DNA from: Fremontodendron californicum
Lineage: Eukaryota; Streptophyta; Magnoliopsida; Malvales; Malvaceae
NCBI GenBank assembly: GCA_030761205.1
Contig: JAULJL010000001.1
Span: 43,751,645 to 43,815,644, forward strand
DNA: 64,000 nt
Reading direction: 5' to 3'
Positions 34,230 to 45,558 of the stretch are shown here, piece after piece. The position numbers and the translations under genes are program-made. How positions within the stretch are numbered: the first letter of the stretch is position 1; each line of letters begins with the position of its first letter. The notes below the pieces were generated by a model, which was given only the letters and a program-made list of their open reading frames with translations, had not been told where the DNA came from and did not search any database.

Positions 34230-34279
34230 TCTTAGGCTAGTTTTTTTTTTTTTTTTTGGGTGCATCTCTTAGGCTAGTT
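34230..34279 (-). mobile_element. Micro-retroinsertion (24 bp) with 13-bp target-site duplication
   Basis: TCTTAGGCTAGTT occurs at 34230-34242 and again at 34267-34279. The 24 bases between read, on the minus strand, GATGCACCC followed by 15 A. The perfect duplication and A tail mark a target-primed insertion that stopped after only nine bases of template beyond the tail. Confidence 0.6.
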
Positions 34280-34439
34280 AATTAGCCCAAGATATAACTT
34301 AGAAAAGTTTCACCTGAACATCTATCTCGGGCCCTAATCGTCCCAAGTAATTCAACTAAATTGTCTAAATATAATTCAGTTAATAAATTCTTTATGGGCC
34401 TCAAAGATCTCAAATTGTTTCGTCTACCTGGCCCTATTT

Positions 34440-34880
34440 TCGGCCTTTATGGACTCAGCGTTGGGAACAAGTTGGGCCTTGAATAACACTGTTCCAAATT
34501 GTTTATTCTTGGGCCTCTATTGGGCCTTAACTCAATGCTTGTTTAACCTTGGCCTTAGTGGGTCAAAGTTTGGCTCAACATTGGATTTAGTAGGTCAACG
34601 TTGAGCTAAATCTTGGGCCTAATCTTGGATTATTGGGCTCATCTTAGGCTTCAGCGGGTCAACAATGGGCCTCGAAGGGTCAACGTTTGGTCTAATCTTG
34701 GGCTAAACGTAGGCCATACTGGATCAGTGTTGGGCCCAAAGTTGGGCATGTGCACCAACAGGGCTCAATTTTCGGCCTAATCTTGGGCACCTTCGGGTCC
34801 AAAAGGCCTTTAGTGGATCAACGGTGGGATCAACATTGGGCTCACATTTGGGCCTAGAAGAGCCCAAACTGCAAATCTAC
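34440..34880. repeat. Degenerate minisatellite rich in TTGGGCC and GGGTCAACG words
   Basis: Over about 440 bases the words TTGGGCC/TTGGGCT, GGGTCAACGTT, CTAATCTTGGGC and TTTAGTGGATCAAC recur many times in one orientation with irregular spacing of roughly 20-30 bases. The pattern fits an old tandem repeat of a unit such as GGGTCAACGTTGGGCC plus CTAATCTTGGGC, now diverged. It does not read as a protein repeat in any clean frame. Confidence 0.7.
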
Positions 34881-36730
34881 CTAGGCCAACTTGTTAAACG
34901 GCCTTGCATTTAATTCCACTGTGTATTAATCTTCCCAGACTCTAAATCAATTAGGGGCACTGAAGAGCCGAGACCCAAATTCAAACAAATTGGGCCTTGA
35001 AGATCTTACTATGATTCTACCAAACTGATCTTTATATTTTTTAGAATAGTAAAAATAATGTTTTATACTTAATATTAATAATAAAATGCATAATTTTTCC
35101 GATAAATTAGTTATAAAATACATTTAAAAAATAATAATAACTAATAATTGAGGAAAAAAATGGTTACGCAACCAATAATAAAACAACAGTTGACAAGCAT
35201 AGAAAATGCAGAAAAAGCGACTTCTGAACTTTGGTTACAGCCGCCGCCTATCTCATCATCAACAAAACTAAGAATGACTCATAGGGACAAACATGAGGGC
35301 AAGAAATTTCAATAACGAATTTGTCAGTCACATCTACAGGTGGATGGATTCTCATTAACCTCCTTTGGCTCCCCCGTAAAGCCTCTCTGTAAAGTACGAA
35401 CTCTAGAGGCAAATGCTTCCCATCTCATGTTGCTTATGCTCAAGAACAACCGATATAGTTTTTTAGCATTTGGAAAAATAGTGGGTTTATGGCAAAATAT
35501 TTCCTGCAATAACACAAACAATGGAAAAAGTTAGCCAGCAGTTATAGTTATGGAATGGAAGGATTGGAATGACTTGTTACCTTCTTCCAGCTAATATTCT
35601 TAGCCATGTTACCATTGTTGGTGACAAACACATCACTCTCATTACAAACAGAAAGCTCAAACTACGGTTCTGAAAGACCAATATCTTTAAGCAGAAAGCT
35701 CAAAGGGGCTTCTTACTTCCCAAACAGATCCTCCTACATCTATATATAAATGCTGGTTTATCAAGAATACGTAATTGTTGATTCATCGTCAGAGACGGCT
35801 TAGAACCAATAGTTCATTATCTAATGGATTTTTCCATTCTAATACTCCATATCAAAATACATGCCCTCTGCTTGTTACAGTTTTTCATTGAATCTCAGCC
35901 CATTACATTATTTTTTGTTTAAACAGTATATGTTGACAATTGAGCCAATCATTCACGCAATCACTTCATTATACAATTTCATTCCATATTTATATGCTGA
36001 CCTGCAATTGCAAATAAACTAGTACATAACTCCACACTGACCTATCAAGAAAATAATCAAGAGCATGTACTCTTGAGTTCTACTTCTGCCATTGTAAGCT
36101 ATATACTATTTAGCAAGAGAAACATAAATCTTACTTGCAGGCTTGCAGCTTTCATACTAATTATGACATCAAACACAAAATCAAGGCTGGAAAAAAACTA
36201 TAAAACATCATCCCAGCAGATAAAAGAACTGTAGTGGGAAGTCGCTATCACACTTACCCCAGTTCTTTGTTGGTTCAAGCCTCCACTTGTCGCAATAGCC
36301 AGGTATCGAGTGGGATGCATAATAGCTTCAGCTTCTGCAATACAATCAATGCATTAATGCTTTTTGACTGCATTAGCTATCTCTGCAATTTCATAATTGT
36401 CCGAAGCAGTTTAAAAACCCCAAATCATCTCAATTCTTTCATCATTATCACTAGATTTGAGGTTTCTCAAATTCATTTTCATGGAAACTAAAGTTTCAAC
36501 ATAAAAATGTACAACTAATCAATCAATTTGGAGAAAATAAATAAATTTGGCGCTGGCATTACTGAATCCATAAAAGACTTTAGCATTTCTCGAACTCCAT
36601 ATATTACAATCTAATTTTCCTCCACTACTCTGATTTTCAGAAACAATATCACAAATTAATCATAGGTTAGGATCCAATGAAACCTAAAATAAAACGCATA
36701 CTAAAATTTAAAAAAAAAAATACTACAAGT

Positions 36731-36747
36731 AAAGAAGGAACCCAAAC
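36731..36747. repeat. Target-site duplication of LINE, left copy
   Basis: AAAGAAGGAACCCAAAC, identical to 41766-41782 at the other end of the element. Confidence 0.95.
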
Positions 36748-36942
36748 GGATAGTAACGGCTTTTGGCGCCAAAAAAGAAATGCTCTCAACTCAAGCTAAC
36801 CCGGTTAACCTGAGTTGAAGATTTCTTCCATTTCCATCTATTTTTCCCATCAATCTTCACCATTTTCTTGCAAATTCATCAACTCTTCTGCGAATTCATT
36901 CCTGAATTCATTCTTGAATCCACATTTCCTCGTTCTTTGCTC

Positions 36943-38256
36943 ATGGGTTCCCAACGAACTCATTCGAAGCTCAATACAGCTAGGGATTCATTGAGATCTT
37001 TCTCGGACTCCGATCAGCTGGAATTGGAATCCAGAAAACTGACGTTTAAGCAAGTTGTCAGTGGAGAATCATCCTCTCATCTTGAAACCGCCATTGGTGT
37101 GGGGAGTGAAGAGGGGAAGCAGGAAGAAGCAGTTATAACTGCCTCCAATGATGTGGCATCTGCTGAGTGGAGGAAACTCTTTGCGGTTACAGAGGCCCAA
37201 TCAATGCAATTTTTCCCTCCTCAGAATCTTGAGGGGAAAATCACAGTCAAACCGCCTCACGAGGTATTCGATGAGGGAATCCAACAATGACAACATTCTC
37301 TGGTTGCTCAGTTCATTGGCAGACCTCCTAACTATAGCCTTTTCCAAAGAATGGCTAATCAACTATGGGGAAAAGAAGGCAAGATTGAAATCAAACCAGC
37401 AGGTGCAAATCTCTTCATCATTCAGTTCTCCACCTCTGAGACAATGGAGTGGGTCCTAGAGCATGGGCCTTGGCATATCCAGAATATGCCTATCATTCTT
37501 AGGAAATGGAAGCCTGGGATGCAGACGCTTGCTTTCAATATGGACAAGCTTCCCATCTGGGTCCATTTGGGCAATATCCCTTTAGAACTGTATACAACAA
37601 AGGGACTGAGTTACATTACGAGTGCAATAGGCATGCCTCTCTACATGGACAAGGTCACAGCAAGCAAGCAAAGACTTGCATATGCCAAGGTCTGTGTGGA
37701 GATGGAAGCCAAGTTGGAATTGCCACGGTTTATTGAGATTGAGTTGAAAGATGGTTCTCTTGTTCAGGTCTCTGTGGAAGCCCCTTGGTTCCCTCCCATA
37801 TGTAATACCTGTTGCATCTTTGGGCACATGGACAGGAACTGCCCAAGATCCACTAAGGTGACAACCAAAAAGTGGGTGCCAAAGCAGAATCAGAAGGAAT
37901 AAGTTAACCTGGTTGGCTCAGGTTCTGATGGGCTAGCTACAGAGGAAGCTAGGTCAGCAGTAAGCAAGCCATCCATAGAAGTGGCAGTCCCACCCTCAGC
38001 AAACAGATTTGCAGTATTAGCTGATGCCTCTGAAATTGAGAATGGTATTGTCACAAAGGAAGTTGAGCCACAGGAACTCAATGAAGTGGTGGAATGCAAT
38101 TCCCCCAGAAAACCTCGAGCTGCAGCAGCTGGAGTTGCAGACCTAATGCGCCATATCAAAAGCAGGAAGAAAGGGCCATATGAAAAAGGTAAGCTCACTG
38201 GGAAACTGAGCTCCAATGCTTTGAGTGGTCAGGCACATGGCCCCTCACATTCATGA
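36943..38256 (+). pseudogene. LINE ORF1, interrupted by two stop codons
   Basis: This is the homologue of the intact ORF1 at 2540-3856. It starts MGSQRTHSKLN and contains the DUF4283 region (WVLEHGPWHIQNMPIILRKW, LPIWVHLGNIPLELY) and the zinc knuckle CNTCCIFGHMDRNC, where the third spacer residue is an additional Cys. A TGA at 37288-37290 replaces the Trp codon found in the intact copy, and a TAA at 37900-37902 stops the frame after the knuckle. Downstream codons remain readable to the TGA at 38254-38256, which overlaps the ORF2 ATG (ATGA). The N-terminal 50 residues do not resemble those of the other LINE, so the two belong to different subfamilies. Confidence 0.9.
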
Positions 38257-41200
38257 ACATCCTAGCTTGGAATGTTAGAGGACTTAACAGTCCTCTTAAA
38301 CAAAGGCAGGTTGTAAATAGAATAAAAAACATGCATATAGATATAGCATGTATTGTAGAAACCAGAAAAAAAAAATCTCTAAGATGCAGTCCACATTGGA
38401 CAAATTCTTTAGAGGATGGAAGCTACTTCATAATTACTCAGAAGCAATAAATGGCAGAATCTGGCTTCTCTATAAGGAGCATCTGGTTGTTGACAAAGTG
38501 GTTCTCTCCGATCAGTCCATCACTTGCTTGATCTCCATGGATTCCCAATCTTTTTTCCTCACAGCAGTCTATGGATTGAATGAGGGAACTTGCAGGAAAA
38601 GGCTTTGGTCTCATTTGAGTAGCCTTAGGGGCATGATCCATGGTCAAGCATGGATCCTTGCTGGAGACTTTAATGTCATTGCTAACATCTCTGAGAGCTC
38701 ACGACCCTGTGGTCTCCTCTCTGACATCCAGGATTTTCAACAGTTCATTGATCAGTCCTTGCTGCATGATCATTCTTTTGTTGGCCCTCTTTTCACTTGG
38801 TCCAATCACCAAAGTGACCACTTGGCAAGGAAGCTTGACAGAGTTCTCATCAATGACAGTTGGATCCTCTCTTTTCCCCACTCTCATGTAGAATTCATTG
38901 CACAAGAAGTTTCAGATCATTGTGCTGCAATGATTAAGTCTGCTTTGCCACCTCATTCCCCTCCCAAACCATTTAAATTCTTTAATTTCTGGACAAGAAA
39001 TAGTGAGTTCAAGCAAATTGTTGAGAGCTCATGGATCAGGCCTGTAGAAGGCAGTCCTATGTCCATTCTCTACCTGAAACTGAAAAGGCTTAAGCCTGTG
39101 CTTAAACAATTCAACCAGGTGAAATTTGGGTCAATTTCTGAAAGGGTCTTGGGAAAACGCAAGGAACTTGAAGCTGTGCAGCTTTCCCTTTTAAGGGATC
39201 CCAATGAGGAATCCTTGGTCATAGCTCAGGCTTCACTGTCACAGGAATTTCATGAGCTGCTGCAAGCTGAGGAAAGCTTCCTCAGGCAAAAGTCCAGAAT
39301 TGCTTGGTTGCAGGAGGGAGACCTTAACACAAGGTTCTTCCACAGGATGGTAAGTGTAAAGCAAAGCAGAAATTCAATCAAAGTGCTCTATGATGAAGCT
39401 GATAACAGATTAGAATCCCATTCAGAAATCTCAGCAGCAGCAGTTTCCTATTTTCAGAAGCTCCTTGGCACTCCAGATCCTAATTTGTCTCCTTGCTCCC
39501 AAGAACTATTAATGGAGTTGCTTCAGACCACCATCCCAGGGGAAGCCCAGTCAGCCATGATCAGACCAATTATGGGAGAGGAAATCAAAGCTGCCATGTT
39601 TGGTCAAAACAGTGACAAAGCACCAGGTCCTGATGGATACACAGCACTCTTCTTCAAAACCACCTGGGACATTGTTGGCAAGGAAGTGATTGAGGCAGTT
39701 CAAGAATTCTTTAGAACTGGAGTCATGCTCCCATCTTTCAATTCCACTTGTGTTGCTCTTGTACCAAAGTGCCAAAATCCATCAACTCTTAAGGATTTCA
39801 CGCCAATCTCATGCTGCACTGTCTTCTACAAATGCATCACCAGAGTTCTTGTTAACAGACTAAAAGGTTGTCTCCCAGCTATCATCAGTAGCAATCAGAG
39901 TGCTTTTGTCCCGGGCAGGTGCATTACTGATAATGTCTTGATGGCTCAAGAGCTGGTAAGGGGATATGGACGGTCCACCCTGTCACCTAGGTGTGCTATT
40001 AAAGTGGATTTGCAGAAGGCTTTTGATTCTCTGAGTTGGGATTTTACCTTGACTGTGCTTGCAGCAGTGGGGCTTCCTAATCAGATTATTTCCTGGATTG
40101 AAGGGTGTCTTACTACACCCAGATACTCAATTAGTATCAATGGTGGTTTGATGGGGTTCTTCAAGGGAGCCAGAGGTGTAAGGCAAGGGGATCCTCTTTC
40201 CCCATACCTCTTTGTCCTAGCCATGAATGTCCTATCCAGATTGTTGGACTCTGCTGCAAAGCATGGGGTCTTCCAGCATCACCCTAAGTGTAAGAAGGTC
40301 AATCTCACACATCTCAGCTTTGCTGATGATCTTCTGATATTTGCCAAGGGTAAGGTGGATTCAGTTATAGGCATTCAGCAGGTTTTGAACCACTTTTACA
40401 GCTGGTCTGGCCTCCAGCTTAACAATGCCAAATGTGAATTCTATTCCACTGGTATGAGTGCTGAAGAACTGCAGGCAGTTCAAGCAGCATCAGGTTTCCA
40501 AATAGGTAAACTTCCAGTCAGATACTTGGGAGTACCTCTGGTCACTAGAAGGCTGTCTGAAAGGGACTGTGAACCACTTATAGCCAAGGTCCGTGCTAGA
40601 GTGAATGGTTGGGCAACCAGGTTTTTGTCCTATGCAGGGAGACTTCAGTTGATTCAATCTGTTCTGTTCAACCTGCAGAATTTCTGGTGCAGGCACTTTA
40701 TTCTGCCTAAGCACTGCCTTAGGAAGCTTTCTCAGGTATGCTCGAGCTTCTTATGGAAGGGCAAGGAGGGGTCAGCTAGAGGAGCTAGAGTTAAATGGAG
40801 TCAAGTTTGTCTTCCTAAATCTGAGGGAGGGCTTGGAATCAAGGACATACTCTCTTGGAATCAAGCTTGCATTCTCAAAAACTTCTGGTATGTGCTAATG
40901 AAGGCAGGTTCTTTATGGATTGCCTGGATTGAGATGTATGTGTTAAAGGGGAGGGACATATGGCAGGTCTTCCCAGTGGAAGTAGCTGGAGTTGGAGGAA
41001 GCTTTTGCAATTAAGGCCACTTGCCTTGCAAATCACCAGTCAGCCTGCTAGTGGACCTATATGGCCATTCACTGGAGAGAAATACTCTGTTGCTGCAGTA
41101 TGGAGTGCCATACGACCAAAGCAAGAGAAGGTCTCATGGCACAGGCTCCTATGGTTCAAATTTTCTATTCCCAAGCACACAATCATTTCCTGGATGGCAA

Positions 41201-41652
41201 TTCTTGATCGATTGCCCACTAAAGACAGATTGGCCTCATGGGGAATGCAAATTGAAGAGACATGTTCCTTATGCCAACATGAGAGGGAGACAAGGAACCA
41301 CATGTTCTTTAGCTGCAGATTTTCTAGAATGATATGGCAGCATGTGTTGGACCTATGCAGAATAAGGAGGAGGGTTGTTAACTGGGATGAGGAATTGAAC
41401 TGGGCTAGCAAGCTGCATGGCCGGTCCTTAATCTCAGTCATACTGCGTATTGCTTGGAATGCCCTGATTTACTTTGTTTGGAGAGAAAGAAATAACAGGC
41501 TATATGGTCAGACTGCAGTCACTGAGGATGTGATCAGGGAAAGTATTCGAGAAATAGTTAGTTTACGTTTGCATAATCTTCAGCACATTAAGCTTGATAC
41601 TGTCAACATTGCTCTTTGTCAAGCTTGGAAGTTGAATATTGCTGAATTGTAA
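38253..41652 (+). pseudogene. LINE ORF2 (EEP endonuclease, reverse transcriptase, zf-RVT), frameshifted
   Basis: ORF2 begins MNILAWNVRGLNSP at 38253. A frameshift occurs in the A run at about 38366-38375, after which the frame stays open to 41014 and covers the rest of the endonuclease (AGDFNVI, FTWSNH, SDHC) and the reverse transcriptase (APGPDGYTALFFK, QSAFVPGRCITDN, KVDLQKAFDSLSW, GVRQGDPLSPYLF, FADD at 40319-40330). A second one-base shift between about 40962 and 40985 moves the sense into the frame ending at 41652, which holds the zinc-binding zf-RVT domain (FSIPKHTIISWMAILDRLPT, CSLCQHERETRNHMFFSC). Catalytic motifs are preserved, so decay is fairly recent. Confidence 0.93.
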
Positions 41653-41765
41653 AGCTTTGTTATTGCTTAAGGCAGTGAGAATTATTGTGAGACCTATTGT
41701 ATCATGTAGCAGTTTACTGCTTTCTTGGATAATGGAATAAAAACTACTTATCCAAAAAAAAAAAA

Positions 41766-41782
41766 AAAGAAGGAACCCAAAC
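41766..41782. repeat. Target-site duplication of LINE, right copy
   Basis: AAAGAAGGAACCCAAAC, identical to 36731-36747. The first three A may also be counted as poly(A) tail. Confidence 0.95.
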
Positions 41783-42120
41783 TGGAATATGGAAAACTGA
41801 ATCTCCATTGGTAACCAGATCCTCAACGACTGCGTTAAACTACACAACGAAAACAAAATTTAAGTATACCGTATACTTAAACAAAATATCACATAAATTC
41901 AACACGAATTGAAAAAAAAAATCATGGAGAAAGAGAAAGGGAGAGAGGAAACACGGAGGTCTAGTGGTGGCGGAGGATAAGTGTTCCGATTCGTTAGGAG
42001 AAGGAGCGAGAAAGGAAAGGATAGCGAAGAGGATTAAAAGAGCACCGGAGATGGCGCATACCACTTAACCAGAGAGCGGAGGCGGTGGTAGCAAAGGTTA
42101 CGCCTCCGTGGTAAGGCCAT

Positions 42121-42748
42121 CGCACCGGCGTTGGTGACGGCGCTTTCCACTCTCTTCCCGAGCAAAAACTAAGTGTAGAGAGAAAGAGATATTTTCTCTC
42201 CATCTTTCTCTTCTCTGCTATAACTCCAACATTGCTTGAATTGAATATTATTATTAATATTGTTAAGTATAAATATATTATATTTTAAGTTATTATAGTT
42301 TTAGCATGAGGTTATTGAGTAATAATAAATATATTTGATTTGAGCAAAATGCATCGGTTATTGCTGTGCTGTCAAATAGTTTGTGGGCTTTTGGACTGCT
42401 TTTATGGCTTAGATAAACTCGAAAAAAACTATATTTAAAGGAAAATAAAAGAGCTGCCCAATTATATTTATAATTTTATATCCGGACGTTTGGGTTAATT
42501 GGGCAATTATATTTGTGGGCTTAGATAAAGTAGAAGTAGTTAGTTTGTTATCTCTTATTATTCATTTGCACAAAAACTGACCCACCCACGGCAACCTCCC
42601 TCCCTCCCGCACCAGACACAACTCAAACTGCCCACCACTTTCAGTTAAGACCGGTTAGTTAATGTCTGCACTATAAATATAAGAATTAAATAATCAAACT
42701 TCATTACTATAAATATAAATATAAAGATAAAGCTGCCAAGAAGCTGAG
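42121..42748. other. Spacer between divergent O-fucosyltransferase pseudogene and DUF760 gene
   Basis: AT-rich, 630 bases, serving as promoter on both sides. Two ACTATAAATATAA motifs (about 42670 and 42706) on the plus strand are TATA candidates; the upstream one gives a leader of about 45 bases for DUF760. Confidence 0.5.
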
Positions 42749-45252
42749 ATGAATTCCTTGACTGTGAAACCCTCTTCCTTTGTACTGCAATCTTCTTCGA
42801 CAGTCCTCTCATCGTGTAACCCTAAACAATGTCTTCCTTCAGTTCGCTTCCCAAGAAAGATTAAAAGCAAGAGAAGATTGGGTTTGAGAATTGAAGCTTA
42901 CGATTCTTCCAAAAGCGATGGCTCTGCTAAGCCCAACGGCGATTCTAAGCCTCCTAATGGCACTCTGGTATCTCTCTATCTGTTTTTCATGTGTTTTTCC
43001 TGGATGGATGTTTTATGCAAGTGGTTTTTAAGTGTCCTTTTCTATAAAGAAAAATCAGCAGCCTAAAACCAGGAGGGATATTCTATTGGAGTATGTGAAA
43101 AATGTGCAGCCCGAGTTCATGGAATTGTTCGTGAAGCGGGCGCCCCAACAGGTTTCAATTTTCTTTTCCCCTGTTTGCTCTGGATGCTAATTTCTTTGGC
43201 TCTGGAAATGAAATGAAAATTGGAATGTTACCCTTTTTTTCTTGTTCAGGTTGTTGAGGCAATGCGTCAAACTGTGACAAATATGATTGGAACACTGCCC
43301 CCGCAATTTTTTGCGGTGACAATCTCCACCGTAAGTATATTATGCCTTTTGTTTTGATTTTGTTTTTAGTTTTTTAGTGCTATTGAACGCCACTCTTGTG
43401 GGTTTAGACAATCATTGGGGCCTGTTTGATTTTCCTTTAGGTTGCTGAAAATCTTGCACAACTCATGTACAGTGTTATGATGACTGGATATATGTTTAGG
43501 AACGCACAATACCGATTGGAATTGCAACAAAGTTTAGAGCAGGCTGCTCTTCCTGAGGTGCAAGAGAAAAAGGTAAGTCTTGTTTCCCATTCTGCCTCTT
43601 GAAAGAAACCAAGATGATAACTGTTATCTGTTATCTGGAGAGGCTGCCGCTATTGCTTTGCCACTCATCCATACCCAATAAGTAATGGTTCTCACAGCTG
43701 CTCCATGGTGGTTTATTCTGGAACCATGTGTAATGGAGGAGCCTGTTCTGATAGGGAGAAGTCTCAGACTGATAGAGATGAGAAACGGAACAGAATTAGA
43801 TAGTGTCTTGACTCCCATTAAGTTATCTGTGTTGTGTTTTACTTCCTAGAGAGTTATTTTGTCCAGTTTGATGCTTGGTCGTGTAAGTTAATATGTATAG
43901 CTTTGTCTAAAGTAATCAACAATGCAAGACTTCGTTTTTGTATTTCTTGTTAAAACATTTGGTGTCAATAACTGAAGTGCGTTCATGTCCTGCACACTGC
44001 TCTATATTTAATTCACCATGTTGACTAAACTCCTTTTCAATGGCAACTGCAACTGCATCTGCATCAATAAACTCTTTAACGTCTAAATATTTTGTTTCAA
44101 TGGTGCTAAAGGGATCTTTACAGGATATTCCGGATTATGCACCTGGTACACAAAAGAATGTGTCTGGTGAAGTTATTAGGTGGAATAATGTTTCTGGCCC
44201 AGAGAAAATAGATGCTAAAAAGTACATTGAGTTACTTGAAGCTGAGATTGAGGAACTGAATCGTCAAGTTGGTAGAAAATCTGCAAATGGACAAAATGAG
44301 CTATTAGAATATCTCAAGTCTCTGGAGCCACAGAATCTGAAGGTAAAAAAAAGCTATTTCCACTATTTTTTCTCTTTATAATTTGATTGCTTTGGTTTTA
44401 GTTGACAGCTGATTCTGGAGTTTTGCTTACATTACATGATTATAGGGAGTTCTTAATGAATACTTGTTTTATTACATTGTTTACTGCATAAATCTTAACT
44501 TGTTTGAAACTTGAAAGTGCCTTAAACTTAAAGTTAATTGGAAAAGTGCGTACTGAGGGGATAATTAACTCTAAAAGTTTCTTTCAATGACTTCATTCTA
44601 GTTTCTTGCTGTAGGGCCAAACGGAATAAATCCCATCTCATTAGAATTACTATAAACTGAAGTATAGCTTCTTCATAACTGAATTATTCTTGCTACTTGC
44701 TTCTAATGAGATTTATCTGCATATTGACTCAAATTACATGTTTTGTAGGAGCTGACTAGTAGTGCTGGAGAGGATGCCGTGTTTTCAATGAACACATTCA
44801 TTAAGCGTCTTTTAGCTGTTTCAGATCCTGAACAAATGAAGGTTATCTTTATATTAGTCGTACTATGTTTGATATACTCTTGGCCTTATGGTTTAAAAGT
44901 TCATTCATATGAAGAAATCAGTTGGCATTTGTCTTATGCTGCTGCTGCTTCTTTTTGGAGAATGAGAATTTGACTTTTTAATTCGGGGGATACATGCACC
45001 TTGTGAAAAAATGTGGAACTCATAAAATACTATAATTTCATTTGACATTTGAAAGAGTAATCCTTCAACTTTGATATCCATGTTTTACAGGCAAGTGTAA
45101 CTGAGACCAGTGCACCAGAACTTGCCAAGCTTCTTTATTGGCTGATGGTGGTTGGATACAGCATTCGGAACATTGAAGTCCGTTTTGACATGGAAAGAGT
45201 ACTTGGCACTCCTCCAAAGCTTGCCGAGTTGCCTCCAGGAGAAAACATTTAG
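42749..45252 (+). CDS. DUF760 family protein, probably plastid-targeted
   Basis: Seven exons (42749-42967, 43059-43151, 43250-43330, 43441-43572, 44124-44342, 44749-44841, 45091-45252) all end in phase 0 and sum to 999 bases, giving 332 residues. An alternative acceptor for exon 2 at 43050 would add three residues. The first about 45 residues are rich in Ser, Lys and Arg with few acids, as in a chloroplast transit peptide. Conserved blocks include YVKNVQPEFMELFVKRAPQQ, MRQTVTNMIGTLPPQFF, NLAQLMYSVMMTGYMFRNAQ, and a second DUF760 copy near the C-terminus with LAKLLYWLMVVGYSIRN and a terminal LPPGENI. The two similar helical blocks suggest an internal duplication. The family is found in plants and algae; no biochemical activity is established. 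The gene converges on the FMO1-like gene about 300 bases downstream. Confidence 0.88.
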
Positions 45253-45558
45253 GGGCTGGCGGATGTGCAAAATGCAAATATATGCAATAGCAAAGTTGAA
45301 GCACATTAATATGCTATATTATGTGGAGAAGCAGAAGGTTGATCCAGGGTGATTAGCCGCTGGAGAAAACATTAAAATTTTGTGCATCGTTGGCTTCTTA
45401 TATTAGCTTAAAACTTATTGATGAAACAAGCCTTTTCGAAAGGAATTCTAACATGGAAATTTTGTGCATTGGCTTCTTATAATAGCACATTAATAGGACA
45501 GTTGATGAATTATTTGTCGGTATATTGTTTTTTCCCCTAAAGAAGATGGCTAAATTGA

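Larger units (their letters stand above)
33816..35323. other. Spacer after ESV1
   Basis: The first about 150 bases are probably ESV1 3' UTR. The rest holds the micro-retroinsertion at 34230-34279, the degenerate minisatellite at 34440-34880 and AT-rich sequence. No gene is supported. Confidence 0.6.
36748..41765 (+). mobile_element. Full-length L1-type LINE, decayed, with poly(A) tail and 17-bp TSD
   Basis: The element is about 5.0 kb: a 195-base leader, ORF1 (36943-38256), ORF2 (38253-about 41652), a 100-base 3' UTR and a poly(A) tail at 41754-41768. It is bounded by identical 17-base duplications (36731-36747, 41766-41782), so both ends are exact and it is not 5'-truncated. Two perfect hairpins precede the tail: AGCAGT/ACTGCT at 41708-41721 and TTGGATAA/TTATCCAA at 41725-41755. 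Both ORFs are disabled (see separate entries), so it is non-autonomous now. It sits in the first intron of the O-fucosyltransferase pseudogene, in the opposite orientation. Confidence 0.95.
35324..42120 (-). pseudogene. GDP-fucose O-fucosyltransferase family pseudogene, split by a LINE
   Basis: Fragments of a plant O-fucosyltransferase remain in the right order on the minus strand. From the ATG at 42120 come a short basic N-terminus and a membrane anchor (CAISGALLILFAILSFLAP), but the two are in different frames: one base is missing after codons for VKW near 42058. An exon at 36334-36258 holds the family signature YLAIATSGGLNQQRTG. Next, at about 35660-35581, comes NESDVFVTNNGNMAK, and at 35503-35324 the C-terminal KPTIFPNAKKLYRLFL...WEAFASRVRTLQRG...GEPKEV...NPSTC block. 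Only about 600 bases separate the signature exon from the C-terminal exons, so most of the catalytic domain is gone. Intact members are Golgi type II membrane glycosyltransferases. The full-length LINE at 36748-41765 lies in the first intron. Confidence 0.85.
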
